From the NCBI GenBank assembly GCA_017411835.1, contig JAFQPG010000011.1:1-51321 (forward strand): DNA of 51,321 nt, written 5' to 3'. The translations under genes and the position numbers were made by a program. Shown piece by piece: positions 34,048 through 42,650 of the stretch. Each line of letters begins with the position of its first letter. Positions within the stretch are counted from its first letter, which is position 1. The notes under the pieces were generated by a model, which saw nothing but the letters and a program-made list of their open reading frames with translations, was not told the origin of the DNA and did no database searches. The stretch is from Ruminococcus sp. Its GTDB lineage: Bacteria; Bacillota; Clostridia; Oscillospirales; Acutalibacteraceae.

Positions 34048-35886
34048 TTATACTTCCATAAGTATAGGTAAAATCATCGGACTTCTGCGGGTGCGCTGTA
34101 AAATAAGCTTTGCGACCTCGTCCTTGATTTTGTTTTTGATTGCACCCCATTCGTGAATATTGCGGTGTGCACAATCTTCGAGTATATCAAGAGAAAGCTG
34201 TTTAACCTCGTCGAGCAAGCCCTCGCTTTCTCTGACATATACAAAGCCACGAGATACAATATCAGGACCGCTGATAACGTGACCGTCGTAAACATCAAGC
34301 GATGCAACGATAATGATAAGTCCGTCCTGACTTAAATGCTTTCTGTCTCTTAAAACGATAGAGCCGACATCGCCAACGCCCAAGCCGTCAACAAACACCT
34401 TGCCCGCAGGCACAGATGCAACCTCTTTCATTTCGTTTTCTGAAAGCTCAACAACCTTACCGATATCGCCGATAAAGATATCAGAGCGTTTCATACCCAA
34501 AGAAAGAGCTAAATCCATATGCTTTCTAAGATGCTTTTGCTCGCCATGAACCGGAATAAAATACTTAGGCTTTACAAGTGAATGTAAAATCTTTAACTCT
34601 TCTTGACAAGCGTGACCTGAAACGTGCACCTCATACATAGACTCGTGCACAACCTCACAGCCTCGCTTTAAAAGCTCGTCGACGACATTGCCGACAGTAC
34701 GCTCGTTACCCGGAATAGGGTTTGCGGAAATGATGATGAAATCGCCCGCACCTACGCTGACTTTTCTGTGGTCAGAATAAGCCATTCGCGAGAGTGCACT
34801 CATCGGCTCACCCTGAGAGCCTGTGGTGACTAAAACGATTTTTTCCATCGGGTAATCTTTAAGCGCATCGATATCGATAATTATATTTTCAGGAACGTCG
34901 ATATAGCCGAGCTCCTTTGCAACGTTCATATAGTTGACCATACTTCTGCCCGAAAAAGCAACCTTGCGGTCAAACTTCTTGGCGCAGTTGATAATCTGCT
35001 GAACACGACTGATGTTAGACGCAAAGGTAGCGATGATAATACGGCTGTGTCTTGCGCGTCTGAAAAGGGTATCAAAGCTGTCTGCGACAGTCTGCTCAGT
35101 AGCAGTAAATCCCGGACGTGAAGCGTTTGTGCTGTCTGCTAAAAGCGCAAGCACCGAGCTGTCGCCAAGCTGTGCAAAGCGGGAAAGATTAATCATACCG
35201 CCTGACATCGGGGTGCAGTCAATTTTAAAGTCGCCTGTGTGAACAATAGTGCCTGCAGGCGAATGAATAGCAACGCCTACAGAATCAGGTATAGAGTGGT
35301 TAACGTGGATAAGCTCAACGTCAAAGCAACCAAGCTTTACGCTTTTGCCCGCATCAACCGCGTGCAAGGAAACTTTGTCCAAGCTGTGCTCTTTTAATTT
35401 ATTTTCAATCAAACCGACTGTAAGGCGTGTGCCGTAAATCGGAACATTAACCTTTGCTAAAAGGTAAGGCAAGCCGCCGATGTGGTCCTCGTGGCCATGA
35501 GTAATGACGATACCCTTTACCCTGTCTTTGTTCTGCTCAATGTAAGAAAAGTCAGGGATAACAAGGTCAACGCCGAGCATATCGCCGTCAGGAAAAGCCA
35601 TACCACAGTCTAAAATAATGATATCGTTTTCACATTCAAAAACTGTCAGGTTTTTACCAATTTCGTTAAGACCGCCTAAAAACGCGATTTTAATCGGTGG
35701 CTTTTTAATTTCAGGCTTAGTAGCCTTAGCAGGTTTTTTAGTATATTTTTTCGAAGCGCTTTTGTTTACGCTTTTAGTATCGTTTGTTTTCTTGCGATAG
35801 GTCTTTGCACCATTTGAGCTAGCCTTTTTCGCTTTAGAGCTTTGTGTCACTTTTTTGACATTTTTCTTTTTGTTTTCAGTACTCAA
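34048..35886 (-). CDS. rnj: Ribonuclease J with lysine-rich N-terminal extension
   Basis: The metallo-beta-lactamase core begins near residue 65 (IKIAFLGGLNEIGKN) and has the zinc motif HGHEDH (130-135), followed by HTGDFKID and beta-CASP segments (ADSTNASRPGFT; SGHACQEELK). RNase J is the endo/5'-3' exonuclease of Firmicute mRNA decay and rRNA maturation. Odd: the first 62 residues hold about 21 lysines and many S, T and N, a disordered basic tail that many RNase J proteins lack. It may help RNA or ribosome binding. The gene is first in the minus-strand housekeeping run. Confidence 0.96.
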   Translation of the reverse strand: MSTENKKKNVKKVTQSSKAKKASSNGAKTYRKKTNDTKSVNKSASKKYTKKPAKATKPEIKKPPIKIAFLGGLNEIGKNLTVFECENDIIILDCGMAFPDGDMLGVDLVIPDFSYIEQNKDRVKGIVITHGHEDHIGGLPYLLAKVNVPIYGTRLTVGLIENKLKEHSLDKVSLHAVDAGKSVKLGCFDVELIHVNHSIPDSVGVAIHSPAGTIVHTGDFKIDCTPMSGGMINLSRFAQLGDSSVLALLADSTNASRPGFTATEQTVADSFDTLFRRARHSRIIIATFASNISRVQQIINCAKKFDRKVAFSGRSMVNYMNVAKELGYIDVPENIIIDIDALKDYPMEKIVLVTTGSQGEPMSALSRMAYSDHRKVSVGAGDFIIISANPIPGNERTVGNVVDELLKRGCEVVHESMYEVHVSGHACQEELKILHSLVKPKYFIPVHGEQKHLRKHMDLALSLGMKRSDIFIGDIGKVVELSENEMKEVASVPAGKVFVDGLGVGDVGSIVLRDRKHLSQDGLIIIVASLDVYDGHVISGPDIVSRGFVYVRESEGLLDEVKQLSLDILEDCAHRNIHEWGAIKNKIKDEVAKLILQRTRRSPMILPILMEV

Positions 35887-36000
35887 ATAATATTCCTCCT
35901 ATAAAATTTTTTAAGTTATGTAAATCTGCAACCATACCGTTCACTGCAGACTAAAGTTTCAAAATCGCACTATTACCCGATATTACATATATGTAGTTAT

Positions 36001-36029
36001 ATTTTACTCTAAATATGTAAATAGGTCAA
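36001..36029 (-). promoter_or_regulatory. Promoter of rnj
   Basis: Minus strand -35 TTGACC and -10 TAAAAT with a 17-nt spacer, giving a leader of about 110 nt before the ATG. The 35887-36223 gap holds this and the divergent rnhA promoter; I see nothing else in it. Confidence 0.7.
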
Positions 36030-36157
36030 GTGTATTGCTACATCACTTTTGACGATTATTTACTGCATTTGTAAGCATTTTTTATAGATATTTGCATCAT
36101 TTGATTTACACAGTTATATTATAGGCGTAAAAGCAAAGAATAATCACCGAAAAAGTG

Positions 36158-36185
36158 TTGCAATCTAAAACTTATATGCTATAAT
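36158..36185 (+). promoter_or_regulatory. Promoter of rnhA and downstream genes
   Basis: TTGCAA (-35) and consensus TATAAT (-10) with a 16-nt spacer, followed by TAGGAG upstream of the TTG start at 36224. Confidence 0.7.
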
Positions 36186-36223
36186 ATAGTGTGGTAAAAT
36201 AATAGGTAAGTAGGAGATTTTCA

Positions 36224-36667
36224 TTGAAAAAAGTTGAGATTTTTACCGATGGCGCTTGCTCGGGTAATCCGGGTCCCGGCGGCTGGGGCGCTATCCTTCG
36301 ATACAAAGAAACTGAAAAAGAAATCTCTGGAGGAGAAGCACTGACCACCAACAACCGTATGGAGCTTATGGCGGTTATCAGTGCACTAAAGCTTTTAAAG
36401 GAGCCTTGCGAGGTCACGCTGTATTCGGACTCGCAGTATGTCTGCAACGCTTTAAAGCTCGGCTGGGCTAAAAAGTGGCAGGAAAACGGCTGGATGCGCA
36501 ACAAAAAGGAACGCGCTTTAAATCCTGAGCTTTGGGAACAACTGCTCAAACTTTACGATTACCACGACGTGACTGTTGTATGGGTTAAAGGCCACGCTGG
36601 ACACAGCGAAAACGAGCGCTGTGATAAGCTCGCTACTACACAGGCACAAAAATACGCACAATCATAA
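36224..36667 (+). CDS. rnhA: Ribonuclease HI
   Basis: 147 residues with the RNase H fold: [19 protein letters not shown] (first catalytic Asp), NNRMELMAV (Glu), LYSDSQYV (Asp), and [15 protein letters not shown] (His and last Asp). It removes RNA from RNA-DNA hybrids. The start codon is TTG, supported by the TAGGAG site 8 nt upstream. It is followed closely by the cysteine desulfurase gene. Confidence 0.96.
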   Translation: MKKVEIFTDGACSGNPGPGGWGAILRYKETEKEISGGEALTTNNRMELMAVISALKLLKEPCEVTLYSDSQYVCNALKLGWAKKWQENGWMRNKKERALNPELWEQLLKLYDYHDVTVVWVKGHAGHSENERCDKLATTQAQKYAQS

Positions 36668-36695
36668 ATTTATGGAATTTCAAGGTGAACATATA

Positions 36696-37883
36696 ATGAG
36701 AAAAGTTTATGCTGACAACGCCGCTACTACCGCGCTTGATAAAAGAGTGCTAGATGATATGATGCCGTATCTTACCGAAATTTACGGCAACCCGTCAAGC
36801 CTTTATCAGACAGGCGCGATAGCAAAAGAAGCGGTCGAAAATGCAAGAGAAAAAATCGCTAAGCTAATCGGCGCGAGCTCCCCTTTAGAGATTTACTTTA
36901 CATCGGGCGGTAGCGAAGCTGACAACTGGGCGATAAAGGGTATTTGCTCTGCTTTAAAAGCAAAGGGCAAAAACCACATCATTACATCTAAATTTGAGCA
37001 TCACGCTGTGCTCCATACCTGCCAAGCGCTTGAAAAAGATGGCTTTGAGGTAACATATCTTGATGTTTACGAAAACGGTATTGTTAAGGTTGAAGACGTT
37101 AAAAACGCTATCAAAGACACCACCGCTTTAGTGACCATTATGTACGCTAACAATGAAATCGGTACAATCCAGCCAATTGAAGAAATCGGCAGAGTTTGTC
37201 GCGAAAATAAGGTCATTTTCCACACCGATGCCGTGCAGGCGGTCGGCAACGTCGAGATTAACGTAGCAGAGCAGAACATCGATATGCTAAGCTTAACAGG
37301 TCATAAGTTCCACGGACCAAAGGGCTGTGGCGCGCTGTATGTAAGACGCGGTGTAAGACCAGACAGACTTATTGACGGTGGCGGTCAGGAGCGTACACGA
37401 CGCGCAGGTACTGAAAACGTTGCGGGTATCGTAGGCCTTGCAAGCGCTTTAGAGCTTGCGATTTCTACGATGGACGAGCGAAATGCTCGCCTTACCAAAA
37501 TGCGTGACCGACTGATTGACGGCTTACTTAAAATTGAACGTTCAAGAATAAACGGCGACCGAGTAAAAAGACTGCCGGGTAATGTAAATATGTGCTTTGA
37601 GGGCATCGAGGGCGAAAGCCTGCTTTTAAAGCTTGATATGGCGGGTATATCCGCTTCATCGGGTTCTGCGTGTACCTCGGGCGATTTAGACCCAAGCCAC
37701 GTACTGCTGTCTATCGGACTGCCTCACGAAATCGCACACGGAAGTATGAGACTGTCTTTTTCTGACGATAATACCGAAGAAGACATCGACTATATTTTAG
37801 AGCAGGTTCCACCTATCGTTGACTATCTTAGAATGATGTCACCGTTGTGGGAAAAAATCAAAAACGACGAAAGGAACAACTAA
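36696..37883 (+). CDS. nifS: Cysteine desulfurase, NifS/IscS type (395 aa)
   Basis: A class V aminotransferase: [12 protein letters not shown] at the start, [12 protein letters not shown], the PLP-binding lysine in [12 protein letters not shown], and the active cysteine in [17 protein letters not shown]. It takes sulfur from cysteine for Fe-S clusters and tRNA thiolation. The start is the ATG at 36696 with AAGGTG upstream; an earlier in-frame ATG would overlap rnhA heavily. The scaffold gene follows by 2 nt, so this is a minimal nifS-nifU cluster-assembly pair. Confidence 0.96.
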   Translation: MRKVYADNAATTALDKRVLDDMMPYLTEIYGNPSSLYQTGAIAKEAVENAREKIAKLIGASSPLEIYFTSGGSEADNWAIKGICSALKAKGKNHIITSKFEHHAVLHTCQALEKDGFEVTYLDVYENGIVKVEDVKNAIKDTTALVTIMYANNEIGTIQPIEEIGRVCRENKVIFHTDAVQAVGNVEINVAEQNIDMLSLTGHKFHGPKGCGALYVRRGVRPDRLIDGGGQERTRRAGTENVAGIVGLASALELAISTMDERNARLTKMRDRLIDGLLKIERSRINGDRVKRLPGNVNMCFEGIEGESLLLKLDMAGISASSGSACTSGDLDPSHVLLSIGLPHEIAHGSMRLSFSDDNTEEDIDYILEQVPPIVDYLRMMSPLWEKIKNDERNN

Positions 37884-37885
37884 CT

Positions 37886-38326
37886 ATGGCATATACAGAG
37901 AAGGTTATGGACCATTTCGCTAATCCGAGAAACGTTGGCGAAATTAAAGATGCATCAGGTGTCGGCGAGGTTGGCAACTCCAAATGCGGCGATATCATGA
38001 AGATGTATATCAAGGTTGAGGGCAATGTTATCGTTGACTGCAAGTTCAAGACATTTGGATGTGGCGCGGCGATTGCGACAAGCTCAATGGCAACCGAGCT
38101 TATCAAAGGCAAGACTATCGACGAAGCGCTAAAGCTTACAAACAAAGCAGTTATGGAGGCGCTCGATGGTTTGCCACCAGTGAAGGTGCATTGTTCAGTT
38201 CTTGCAGAGCAGGCTATCAAAGCGGCTCTTGCTGACTACTACACCCGTCAGGGCATCGACCCTACCCCTATTGTTGGCGAAATTAAAGAATGCGACCACG
38301 ACCACGGTTGCAGCTGTGAAATTTAA
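37886..38326 (+). CDS. nifU: NifU/IscU-type iron-sulfur cluster scaffold (146 aa)
   Basis: The three scaffold cysteines appear in NSKCGDIM, FGCGAAIA and KVHCSVLA. The sequence starts MAYTEKVMDHFANPRNVGEI, typical of IscU-like NifU proteins. It lacks the C-terminal Nfu domain but ends in a short Cys/His-rich tail (ECDHDHGCSCEI) that could hold a metal. The ATG at 37886 is preferred because it follows AAAGGA; a longer frame would overlap nifS. It accepts sulfur from the desulfurase encoded just upstream. Confidence 0.94.
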   Translation: MAYTEKVMDHFANPRNVGEIKDASGVGEVGNSKCGDIMKMYIKVEGNVIVDCKFKTFGCGAAIATSSMATELIKGKTIDEALKLTNKAVMEALDGLPPVKVHCSVLAEQAIKAALADYYTRQGIDPTPIVGEIKECDHDHGCSCEI

Positions 38327-38403
38327 GCGCCGATCACCGTAGCTCACAATACAATAGAGAATAAATAACAATTAATAGAGAACAAATATAAAACTATTAA
38401 CAC

Positions 38404-38437
38404 AAGCCGATGGACAGCAGTCTGTCGGCTTTTTGTT
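38404..38437 (+). terminator. Terminator after nifS-nifU
   Basis: AAGCCGA pairs with TCGGCTT around a loop, followed by TTTTGTTTG on the plus strand, about 80 nt after the nifU stop. Confidence 0.7.
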
Positions 38438-38439
38438 TG

Positions 38440-39015
38440 CTAATCGTTAAACAGCGAGTGATTTTCAAAATCTTCAAGCGTATAGCTTGCGTGTCTGTGC
38501 TTCAAATAATATTCTTTAGAATTCAAATAATCTAAATATCTATTAAAATAATAGTAATTATTGTTTTCACAATTTTTATTATTCTTATTGTTCTTATTAT
38601 TCTTTTCTTTATTATTATTCTTATATTGTGGTTGATTGTTGGTTAGCTGTTGGTTAGTTGTTGGTTGATTGCTGGTTGCTTGACTTACCAAAGCGTTGGT
38701 TGCATCTTGGAAATAATCGTAGTTATTTATAGTAATCAACGAGTATTTTTTACTGCTTTTGATGGTTATCTCCTTGGTTGATATTAAGTGATTCAACGCT
38801 GTGCGCACCTCTTGCTCGCTCAACCCCGTATCCTCGCTGAGCTTTTTTCTGCCCGTAATCAGCTGACCTCGCTTTACGACTTGATTTTCAAATTCAGCGT
38901 CCGAGTAATTTGCAATAATCAGCAGATGCATAAAAAGCTTTAGAGTATTTGCATTTTTATACCAACGCCAGTTTAATATATTTCTGTCGAGCTTTATAAA
39001 ACCTTTTGAGTACAT
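38440..39015 (-). CDS. Phage replisome organizer-like (DnaD-type) protein (191 aa)
   Basis: The N-terminal domain reads MYSKGFIKLDRNILNWRWYK, NTLKLFMHLL, GQLITGRKKLSEDTGLSEQE and VRTALNHLISTKEITI, the winged-helix pattern of phage replisome organizers that load helicase at phage origins. A low-complexity N/K linker (about 125-150) leads to a short C-terminal region (YFNRYLDYLN, YTLEDFENHSLFND). The usual DnaD C-terminal domain is reduced. The ATG at 39015 follows AGGAGG. No other phage genes adjoin it. The block upstream is shared with the tail-fibre gene at 21-23 kb. Confidence 0.8.
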   Translation of the reverse strand: MYSKGFIKLDRNILNWRWYKNANTLKLFMHLLIIANYSDAEFENQVVKRGQLITGRKKLSEDTGLSEQEVRTALNHLISTKEITIKSSKKYSLITINNYDYFQDATNALVSQATSNQPTTNQQLTNNQPQYKNNNKEKNNKNNKNNKNCENNNYYYFNRYLDYLNSKEYYLKHRHASYTLEDFENHSLFND

Positions 39016-39038
39016 TTTATCCTCCTTACTTAAAACTT

Positions 39039-39111
39039 TTAAAAACCCTTTCACTTAACCCCCATAAAACAAAGAAAGTTGCATATTTTTATGCAACTTT
39101 ACTTGAAAACT
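39039..39111 (-). promoter_or_regulatory. Shared phage-gene leader block, copy 2
   Basis: On the minus strand: TTTATAAA, hairpin AAAGTTGCAT/ATGCAACTTT (39075-39100), CTTTGTTTTATG, then GGGGGTTAAGTGAAAGGG and TTTTTAAAAG. This matches the block at 23380-23451. nrdR has its own terminator upstream of it, so the hairpin here is not needed to end nrdR. A GTG at 39054 follows GGGGG and is in frame with the organizer gene. Confidence 0.78.
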
Positions 39112-39164
39112 TTTTATAAATTTCTATTTTAAAACGGTTAAGTCTTATAGAAAAGCTTTAAATA

Positions 39165-39200
39165 AAAGCAAAACAGCACCCGACTTTTGGGTGCTGTTTT
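39165..39200 (-). terminator. Intrinsic terminator of nrdR
   Basis: On the minus strand AAAACAGCACCC pairs with GGGTGCTGTTTT and is followed by GCTTTT. Confidence 0.88.
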
Positions 39201-39241
39201 AAGAAACTTTGCAATGTAAAATATTTTAAGAAAGGATACGA

Positions 39242-39697
39242 TTATTTTTCGTTTAAAAGCTTGTTTAATTCTTCCATAAAGGTGTTGATGTCCTTAAACT
39301 GTCTGTAAACAGACGCAAAACGAACATAAGCAACCTCGTCAACACTCTTGAGCTGTTCCATAGTAAGCTCACCGATATGGTGTGATGTAACCTCGCGGTC
39401 AAGACTGGACTGCAGCGCAGCTTCAATATTATCGACAATCTTTTCAATCTGGTCGATAGACACAGGACGCTTTTCGCAAGCACGCAGAATACCCGCTGTG
39501 AGCTTATTTCTGTCGAAAACTTCTCTTGATTTATCGCGTTTAACAACGATAATCGGAACAGTTTCGATAACCTCGTGTGTTGTAAAACGCTTTGCACAGC
39601 TTAAGCACTCTCTTCTACGGCGGATACGCTCGCCCTCGTCAGCAGGACGGGAGTCGATAACCTTGCTTTCTTCATAACCGCAATATGGACATTTCAT
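39242..39697 (-). CDS. nrdR: Transcriptional repressor NrdR (151 aa)
   Basis: A zinc ribbon ([20 protein letters not shown], then [12 protein letters not shown]) is joined to an ATP-cone domain ([20 protein letters not shown]). NrdR senses ATP/dATP and represses ribonucleotide reductase genes. The ATG at 39697 gives the standard N-terminus MKCPYCG; a longer frame adds MWGVP without support. Its promoter has a perfect -10 box. Confidence 0.97.
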   Translation of the reverse strand: MKCPYCGYEESKVIDSRPADEGERIRRRRECLSCAKRFTTHEVIETVPIIVVKRDKSREVFDRNKLTAGILRACEKRPVSIDQIEKIVDNIEAALQSSLDREVTSHHIGELTMEQLKSVDEVAYVRFASVYRQFKDINTFMEELNKLLNEK

Positions 39698-39737
39698 AGG
39701 TACACCCCACATTTAGATTTTATATTTCTCTGTTGAA

Positions 39738-39765
39738 ATTATAACACAAGATATAGATAAAACAA
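39738..39765 (-). promoter_or_regulatory. Promoter of nrdR
   Basis: Minus strand -35 TTGTTT and -10 TATAAT with a 16-nt spacer. The spacer contains TATCTATATCTTGTGT, which loosely resembles an NrdR box. Confidence 0.65.
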
Positions 39766-39775
39766 GTTATATTTT

Positions 39776-39792
39776 TGTAACATATAGTTACA
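39776..39792. promoter_or_regulatory. Perfect palindrome in nrdR-symporter intergenic region
   Basis: TGTAAC and GTTACA flank ATATA (17 nt in all). It lies just upstream of the nrdR -35 box, between the divergent promoters, and is a plausible operator. Confidence 0.5.
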
Positions 39793-39859
39793 TCTTGTAT
39801 ATAAATAGAATTTTAAAGCAAACTCTTGTGTTTTTAAAAAGAAAACATAGCAAAATGTG

Positions 39860-39889
39860 TTGAAATATTGCTATTTGATGTGGTATAAT
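39860..39889 (+). promoter_or_regulatory. Promoter of sodium symporter gene
   Basis: TTGAAA (-35) and TATAAT (-10) with an 18-nt spacer; AAAGAAAGGGG precedes the ATG at 39936. Confidence 0.7.
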
Positions 39890-39935
39890 AACCTTGTTTA
39901 TATTTAATTTTCTTTTTTAAAGAAAGGGGTTTTTT

Positions 39936-41309
39936 ATGAGTCACGCAAAAAGAAGTAGCTTTTCCGGTAAGATTGGCTTTGTACTTGCTGCTGCCGGTTC
40001 TGCTGTCGGACTTGGAAACATCTGGCGTTTCCCTTACCTTGCTGCTAAATACGGCGGCGGTATTTTCCTGCTTGTTTATCTTATTTTAGCGGTTACATTT
40101 GGCTTTGCTTTAATGTGCGGTGAAATCGCTCTTGGTAGAAAAACCGGCAAAAGTGCGATTGAGGCTTTCGGTGCACTTAACAAGAAATATGCTTTTGTTG
40201 GTGTTTTAGCGTCTGTCGTGCCTATGCTGATTTTGCCTTACTACTCCGTTATCGGCGGTTGGGTTGCCAAATACCTGTTTGTTTTTTCGACAGGTGCAAT
40301 TAAGCAATCAGCTCAGGACACTTTCTTTACAGACTTTATCACAAAACCGTTTGAGCCTGTTGGTTGGTTCTTGCTGTTTATCGCTGTAACAGCTATTATT
40401 GTACTATTTGGCGTTGAAAAAGGTATTGAAAAAGTATCTAAAATTATGATGCCTATTCTGATAGTACTCACCATCGGTATTGCGATTTATGTTCTGTTTT
40501 TACCGGGTGCTATTGATGGTCTTATTTACTACGTAAAGCCTGATTTTTCAAAATTCTCGGCTACCACCGTGCTTGCTGCTATGGGTCAGTTGTTCTATTC
40601 AATGAGCCTTGCGATGGGTATTATGATCACCTACGGTTCATATATGAAAAAAGAAGTTAGCATCAACTCATCTGTTAAGCAGATTGAATTTTTCGACACA
40701 GGTATTGCGTTTTTAGCAGGTCTTATGATTATTCCTGCTGTGTTCTCTTTCTCGGGCGGTGACGAAGCAGCGCTCGGCAAAGGTCCTAGCCTGATGTTCA
40801 TCACTTTACCAAAGGTGTTTAATTCAATTAACGGTGTCGGCGGCACAATAGTCGGTATCGCGTTCTTTGTGCTTGTGCTTTTTGCGGCTCTCACCTCTTC
40901 TATCTCTCTTATGGAAACTGTTGTTTCTATCTTCAGAGATAAGTTCGGTTGGGGCAGAAAGTTCACCTGCATCGTTGTTGCACTCGGCTCAATCGCACTT
41001 GGTCTTCCGTCTTCACTTGGCTTTGGCGTTTGGAGTAATTTCAGCCTTCAGGGCGGCAACATCACTATCCTTGATATGTTTGATATCTTCTCTAACAACA
41101 TTCTTATGCCTATTGTTGCTTTCCTCACTTGTATCTTCATCGGCTATGTTATCAAGCCTCAAACACTTGTTGACGAAATCGAGTCAGACGGCAAGGCGTT
41201 CAAGCGCAAGGGTCTGTTCACAGTTATGATTAAATATATCGCGCCTATCTGCATCGTGCTGATTCTTGTATCTTCAGTACTCGATGTACTCGGTATCGCT
41301 AAAATCTAA
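39936..41309 (+). CDS. Neurotransmitter:sodium symporter (NSS/SNF) family transporter (457 aa)
   Basis: The first helices read GFVLAAAGSAVGLGNIWRFP and YGGGIFLLVYLI, the NSS signature with the unwound, sodium-binding GSAVGLGN segment. About eleven or twelve membrane helices fill the protein. Bacterial NSS proteins import amino acids such as tryptophan, tyrosine or leucine with sodium. The length is at the short end of the family, like MhsT/TnaT. It is monocistronic, with its own promoter and terminator. Confidence 0.95.
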   Translation: MSHAKRSSFSGKIGFVLAAAGSAVGLGNIWRFPYLAAKYGGGIFLLVYLILAVTFGFALMCGEIALGRKTGKSAIEAFGALNKKYAFVGVLASVVPMLILPYYSVIGGWVAKYLFVFSTGAIKQSAQDTFFTDFITKPFEPVGWFLLFIAVTAIIVLFGVEKGIEKVSKIMMPILIVLTIGIAIYVLFLPGAIDGLIYYVKPDFSKFSATTVLAAMGQLFYSMSLAMGIMITYGSYMKKEVSINSSVKQIEFFDTGIAFLAGLMIIPAVFSFSGGDEAALGKGPSLMFITLPKVFNSINGVGGTIVGIAFFVLVLFAALTSSISLMETVVSIFRDKFGWGRKFTCIVVALGSIALGLPSSLGFGVWSNFSLQGGNITILDMFDIFSNNILMPIVAFLTCIFIGYVIKPQTLVDEIESDGKAFKRKGLFTVMIKYIAPICIVLILVSSVLDVLGIAKI

Positions 41310-41321
41310 TCACAAAATATT

Positions 41322-41355
41322 AAAGGCACTCTCGTTTTGAGAGTGCCTTTTTAAT
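41322..41355 (+). terminator. Intrinsic terminator of symporter gene
   Basis: AAAGGCACTCTC pairs perfectly with GAGAGTGCCTTT over GTTTT, followed by TT on the plus strand. The rest of the gap to 41518 contains a degenerate intergenic repeat and no gene. Confidence 0.9.
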
Positions 41356-41518
41356 TTTGTATTAGTTTGCTGTGCTTAGCTCTTATATCACGCCTTAACA
41401 CCTGCGCTTCTCCTCAAAAGTCCACAGTCTCGCATTGATTTTTTCGTTGACTATGTCAACTACAAAAATGCAGACTCGCCTTCGACTTTGTGAGGGCTAC
41501 GGTGAACGGCGCACACAA

Positions 41519-41854
41519 TTAAAATACTAGTTGAACTAACATCATATAGCTTAGCGTACCTGCGATGATAGAAAGCAGGGTGTTTCGTTTCCATATATGC
41601 AAAAGCACGACCACAGCGCCCGCGATGATATACGGCAGGAAGTTTGAAACCGACGCAAAGCTGATATCCTTTACGCAGTAAATGACGAGCATACCGATAA
41701 TCGCATACGGCAAAACCTTTCCGAGATACGTGACAAATTTCGGCGTTTCTTTTTTGCCCGAAAAAACAATAAACGGAAATGCACGCAGTAAAAACGATAC
41801 AAGCGCCATCACAAGTACCAGCAAAACAGAATGGATAATTTCGCTATGTGTCAT
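41519..41854 (-). CDS. azlD: AzlD-type branched-chain amino acid exporter subunit (111 aa)
   Basis: Four hydrophobic helices in a 111-residue protein, with [11 protein letters not shown] near the start and [18 protein letters not shown] in the middle, typical of AzlD. It pairs with AzlC to export branched-chain amino acids or analogues. The gene overlaps azlC by 11 nt. Confidence 0.92.
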   Translation of the reverse strand: MTHSEIIHSVLLVLVMALVSFLLRAFPFIVFSGKKETPKFVTYLGKVLPYAIIGMLVIYCVKDISFASVSNFLPYIIAGAVVVLLHIWKRNTLLSIIAGTLSYMMLVQLVF

Positions 41855-42539
41855 ACTTATCCCTCCTTACAAAACGCAAAACAGTCAGCGCCACTAAAAT
41901 AATCAGCATAGTCGGAATAAGCATATTTTCTTTGAAAATCAAGGTGCACAAAACCGCACTGCACACGCCGATTACAGCAGGTGTGCGGTCGCTGTTTGAC
42001 ATCCATTGCTCTACAAAAATCGTCAAAAACAGTGCAGTAAGAACAAAGTCAATGCCCTCGCTATTAAAGCTTACATTACTACCAAAAACTGCGCCGAGAG
42101 TACAGCCTAAAATCCAGTAGCAATGGTCAAAAAACGAAACAAGAAAATAGTAAAGATGTTTGTTTTTTACGCCTACAGCGAGCTGGTCTGCACACACAAG
42201 CGAGTAGGTCTCGTCGGTTAAGGTATGGATAAGATATATTTTTTTAAATCCTGTGCCCTTGTACTTTTCTATAAGCGAAATGCCGTAAAAAAGATGGCGA
42301 GCGTTTATAATCAGCGTTGTTATCGCCGCCGATAAAAGCGAAACCGAGTCTGCGAGAATGTCAACAGCCGCATACTGCATCGACCCGCCAAACATCGTAA
42401 CGCTCATAAACAGCGCCCATATCGCGCCATAACCTTGAGTACTTAAAAGCACGCCAAAGCCAAACCCGAGCGCAATATACCCCGCAAATACAGGCAACGA
42501 CGAAACAAACGCTCGTCGTATCTCGTGTTTATACTTCAT
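41844..42539 (-). CDS. azlC: AzlC-type branched-chain amino acid exporter subunit (231 aa)
   Basis: A multi-helix membrane protein: [33 protein letters not shown] and [11 protein letters not shown] are AzlC hallmarks. With AzlD it forms an amino acid efflux system. The operon promoter (42572-42600) is near consensus, and a terminator from the upstream lipoprotein gene isolates it. Confidence 0.94.
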   Translation of the reverse strand: MKYKHEIRRAFVSSLPVFAGYIALGFGFGVLLSTQGYGAIWALFMSVTMFGGSMQYAAVDILADSVSLLSAAITTLIINARHLFYGISLIEKYKGTGFKKIYLIHTLTDETYSLVCADQLAVGVKNKHLYYFLVSFFDHCYWILGCTLGAVFGSNVSFNSEGIDFVLTALFLTIFVEQWMSNSDRTPAVIGVCSAVLCTLIFKENMLIPTMLIILVALTVLRFVRRDKYDT

Positions 42540-42571
42540 AATAACTCCAAAAATTTAAAATACCAAGGGAT

Positions 42572-42600
42572 ATTATAGTCCTTTGTTTTCTGTTTTTCAA
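42572..42600 (-). promoter_or_regulatory. Promoter of azlCD
   Basis: Minus strand -35 TTGAAA and -10 TATAAT with a 17-nt spacer. Confidence 0.7.
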
Positions 42601-42616
42601 CATTAAAACACAAAAA

Positions 42617-42646
42617 AATCAGCACGATAATTAAACCGTGCTGAAT
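42617..42646 (-). terminator. Intrinsic terminator of lipoprotein gene
   Basis: CAGCACGG pairs with CGTGCTG around an AT loop and runs into ATTTTTTTG on the minus strand. The same stem (CAGCACG..CGTGCTG) follows the paralogous gene at 47340. Confidence 0.85.
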
Positions 42647-42650
42647 GTTT

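Noticed and set aside
36576-36695. Longer nifS start overlapping rnhA
   Set aside because: It would add 40 residues unlike the family; the ATG at 36696 has a ribosome binding site and gives the standard N-terminus.
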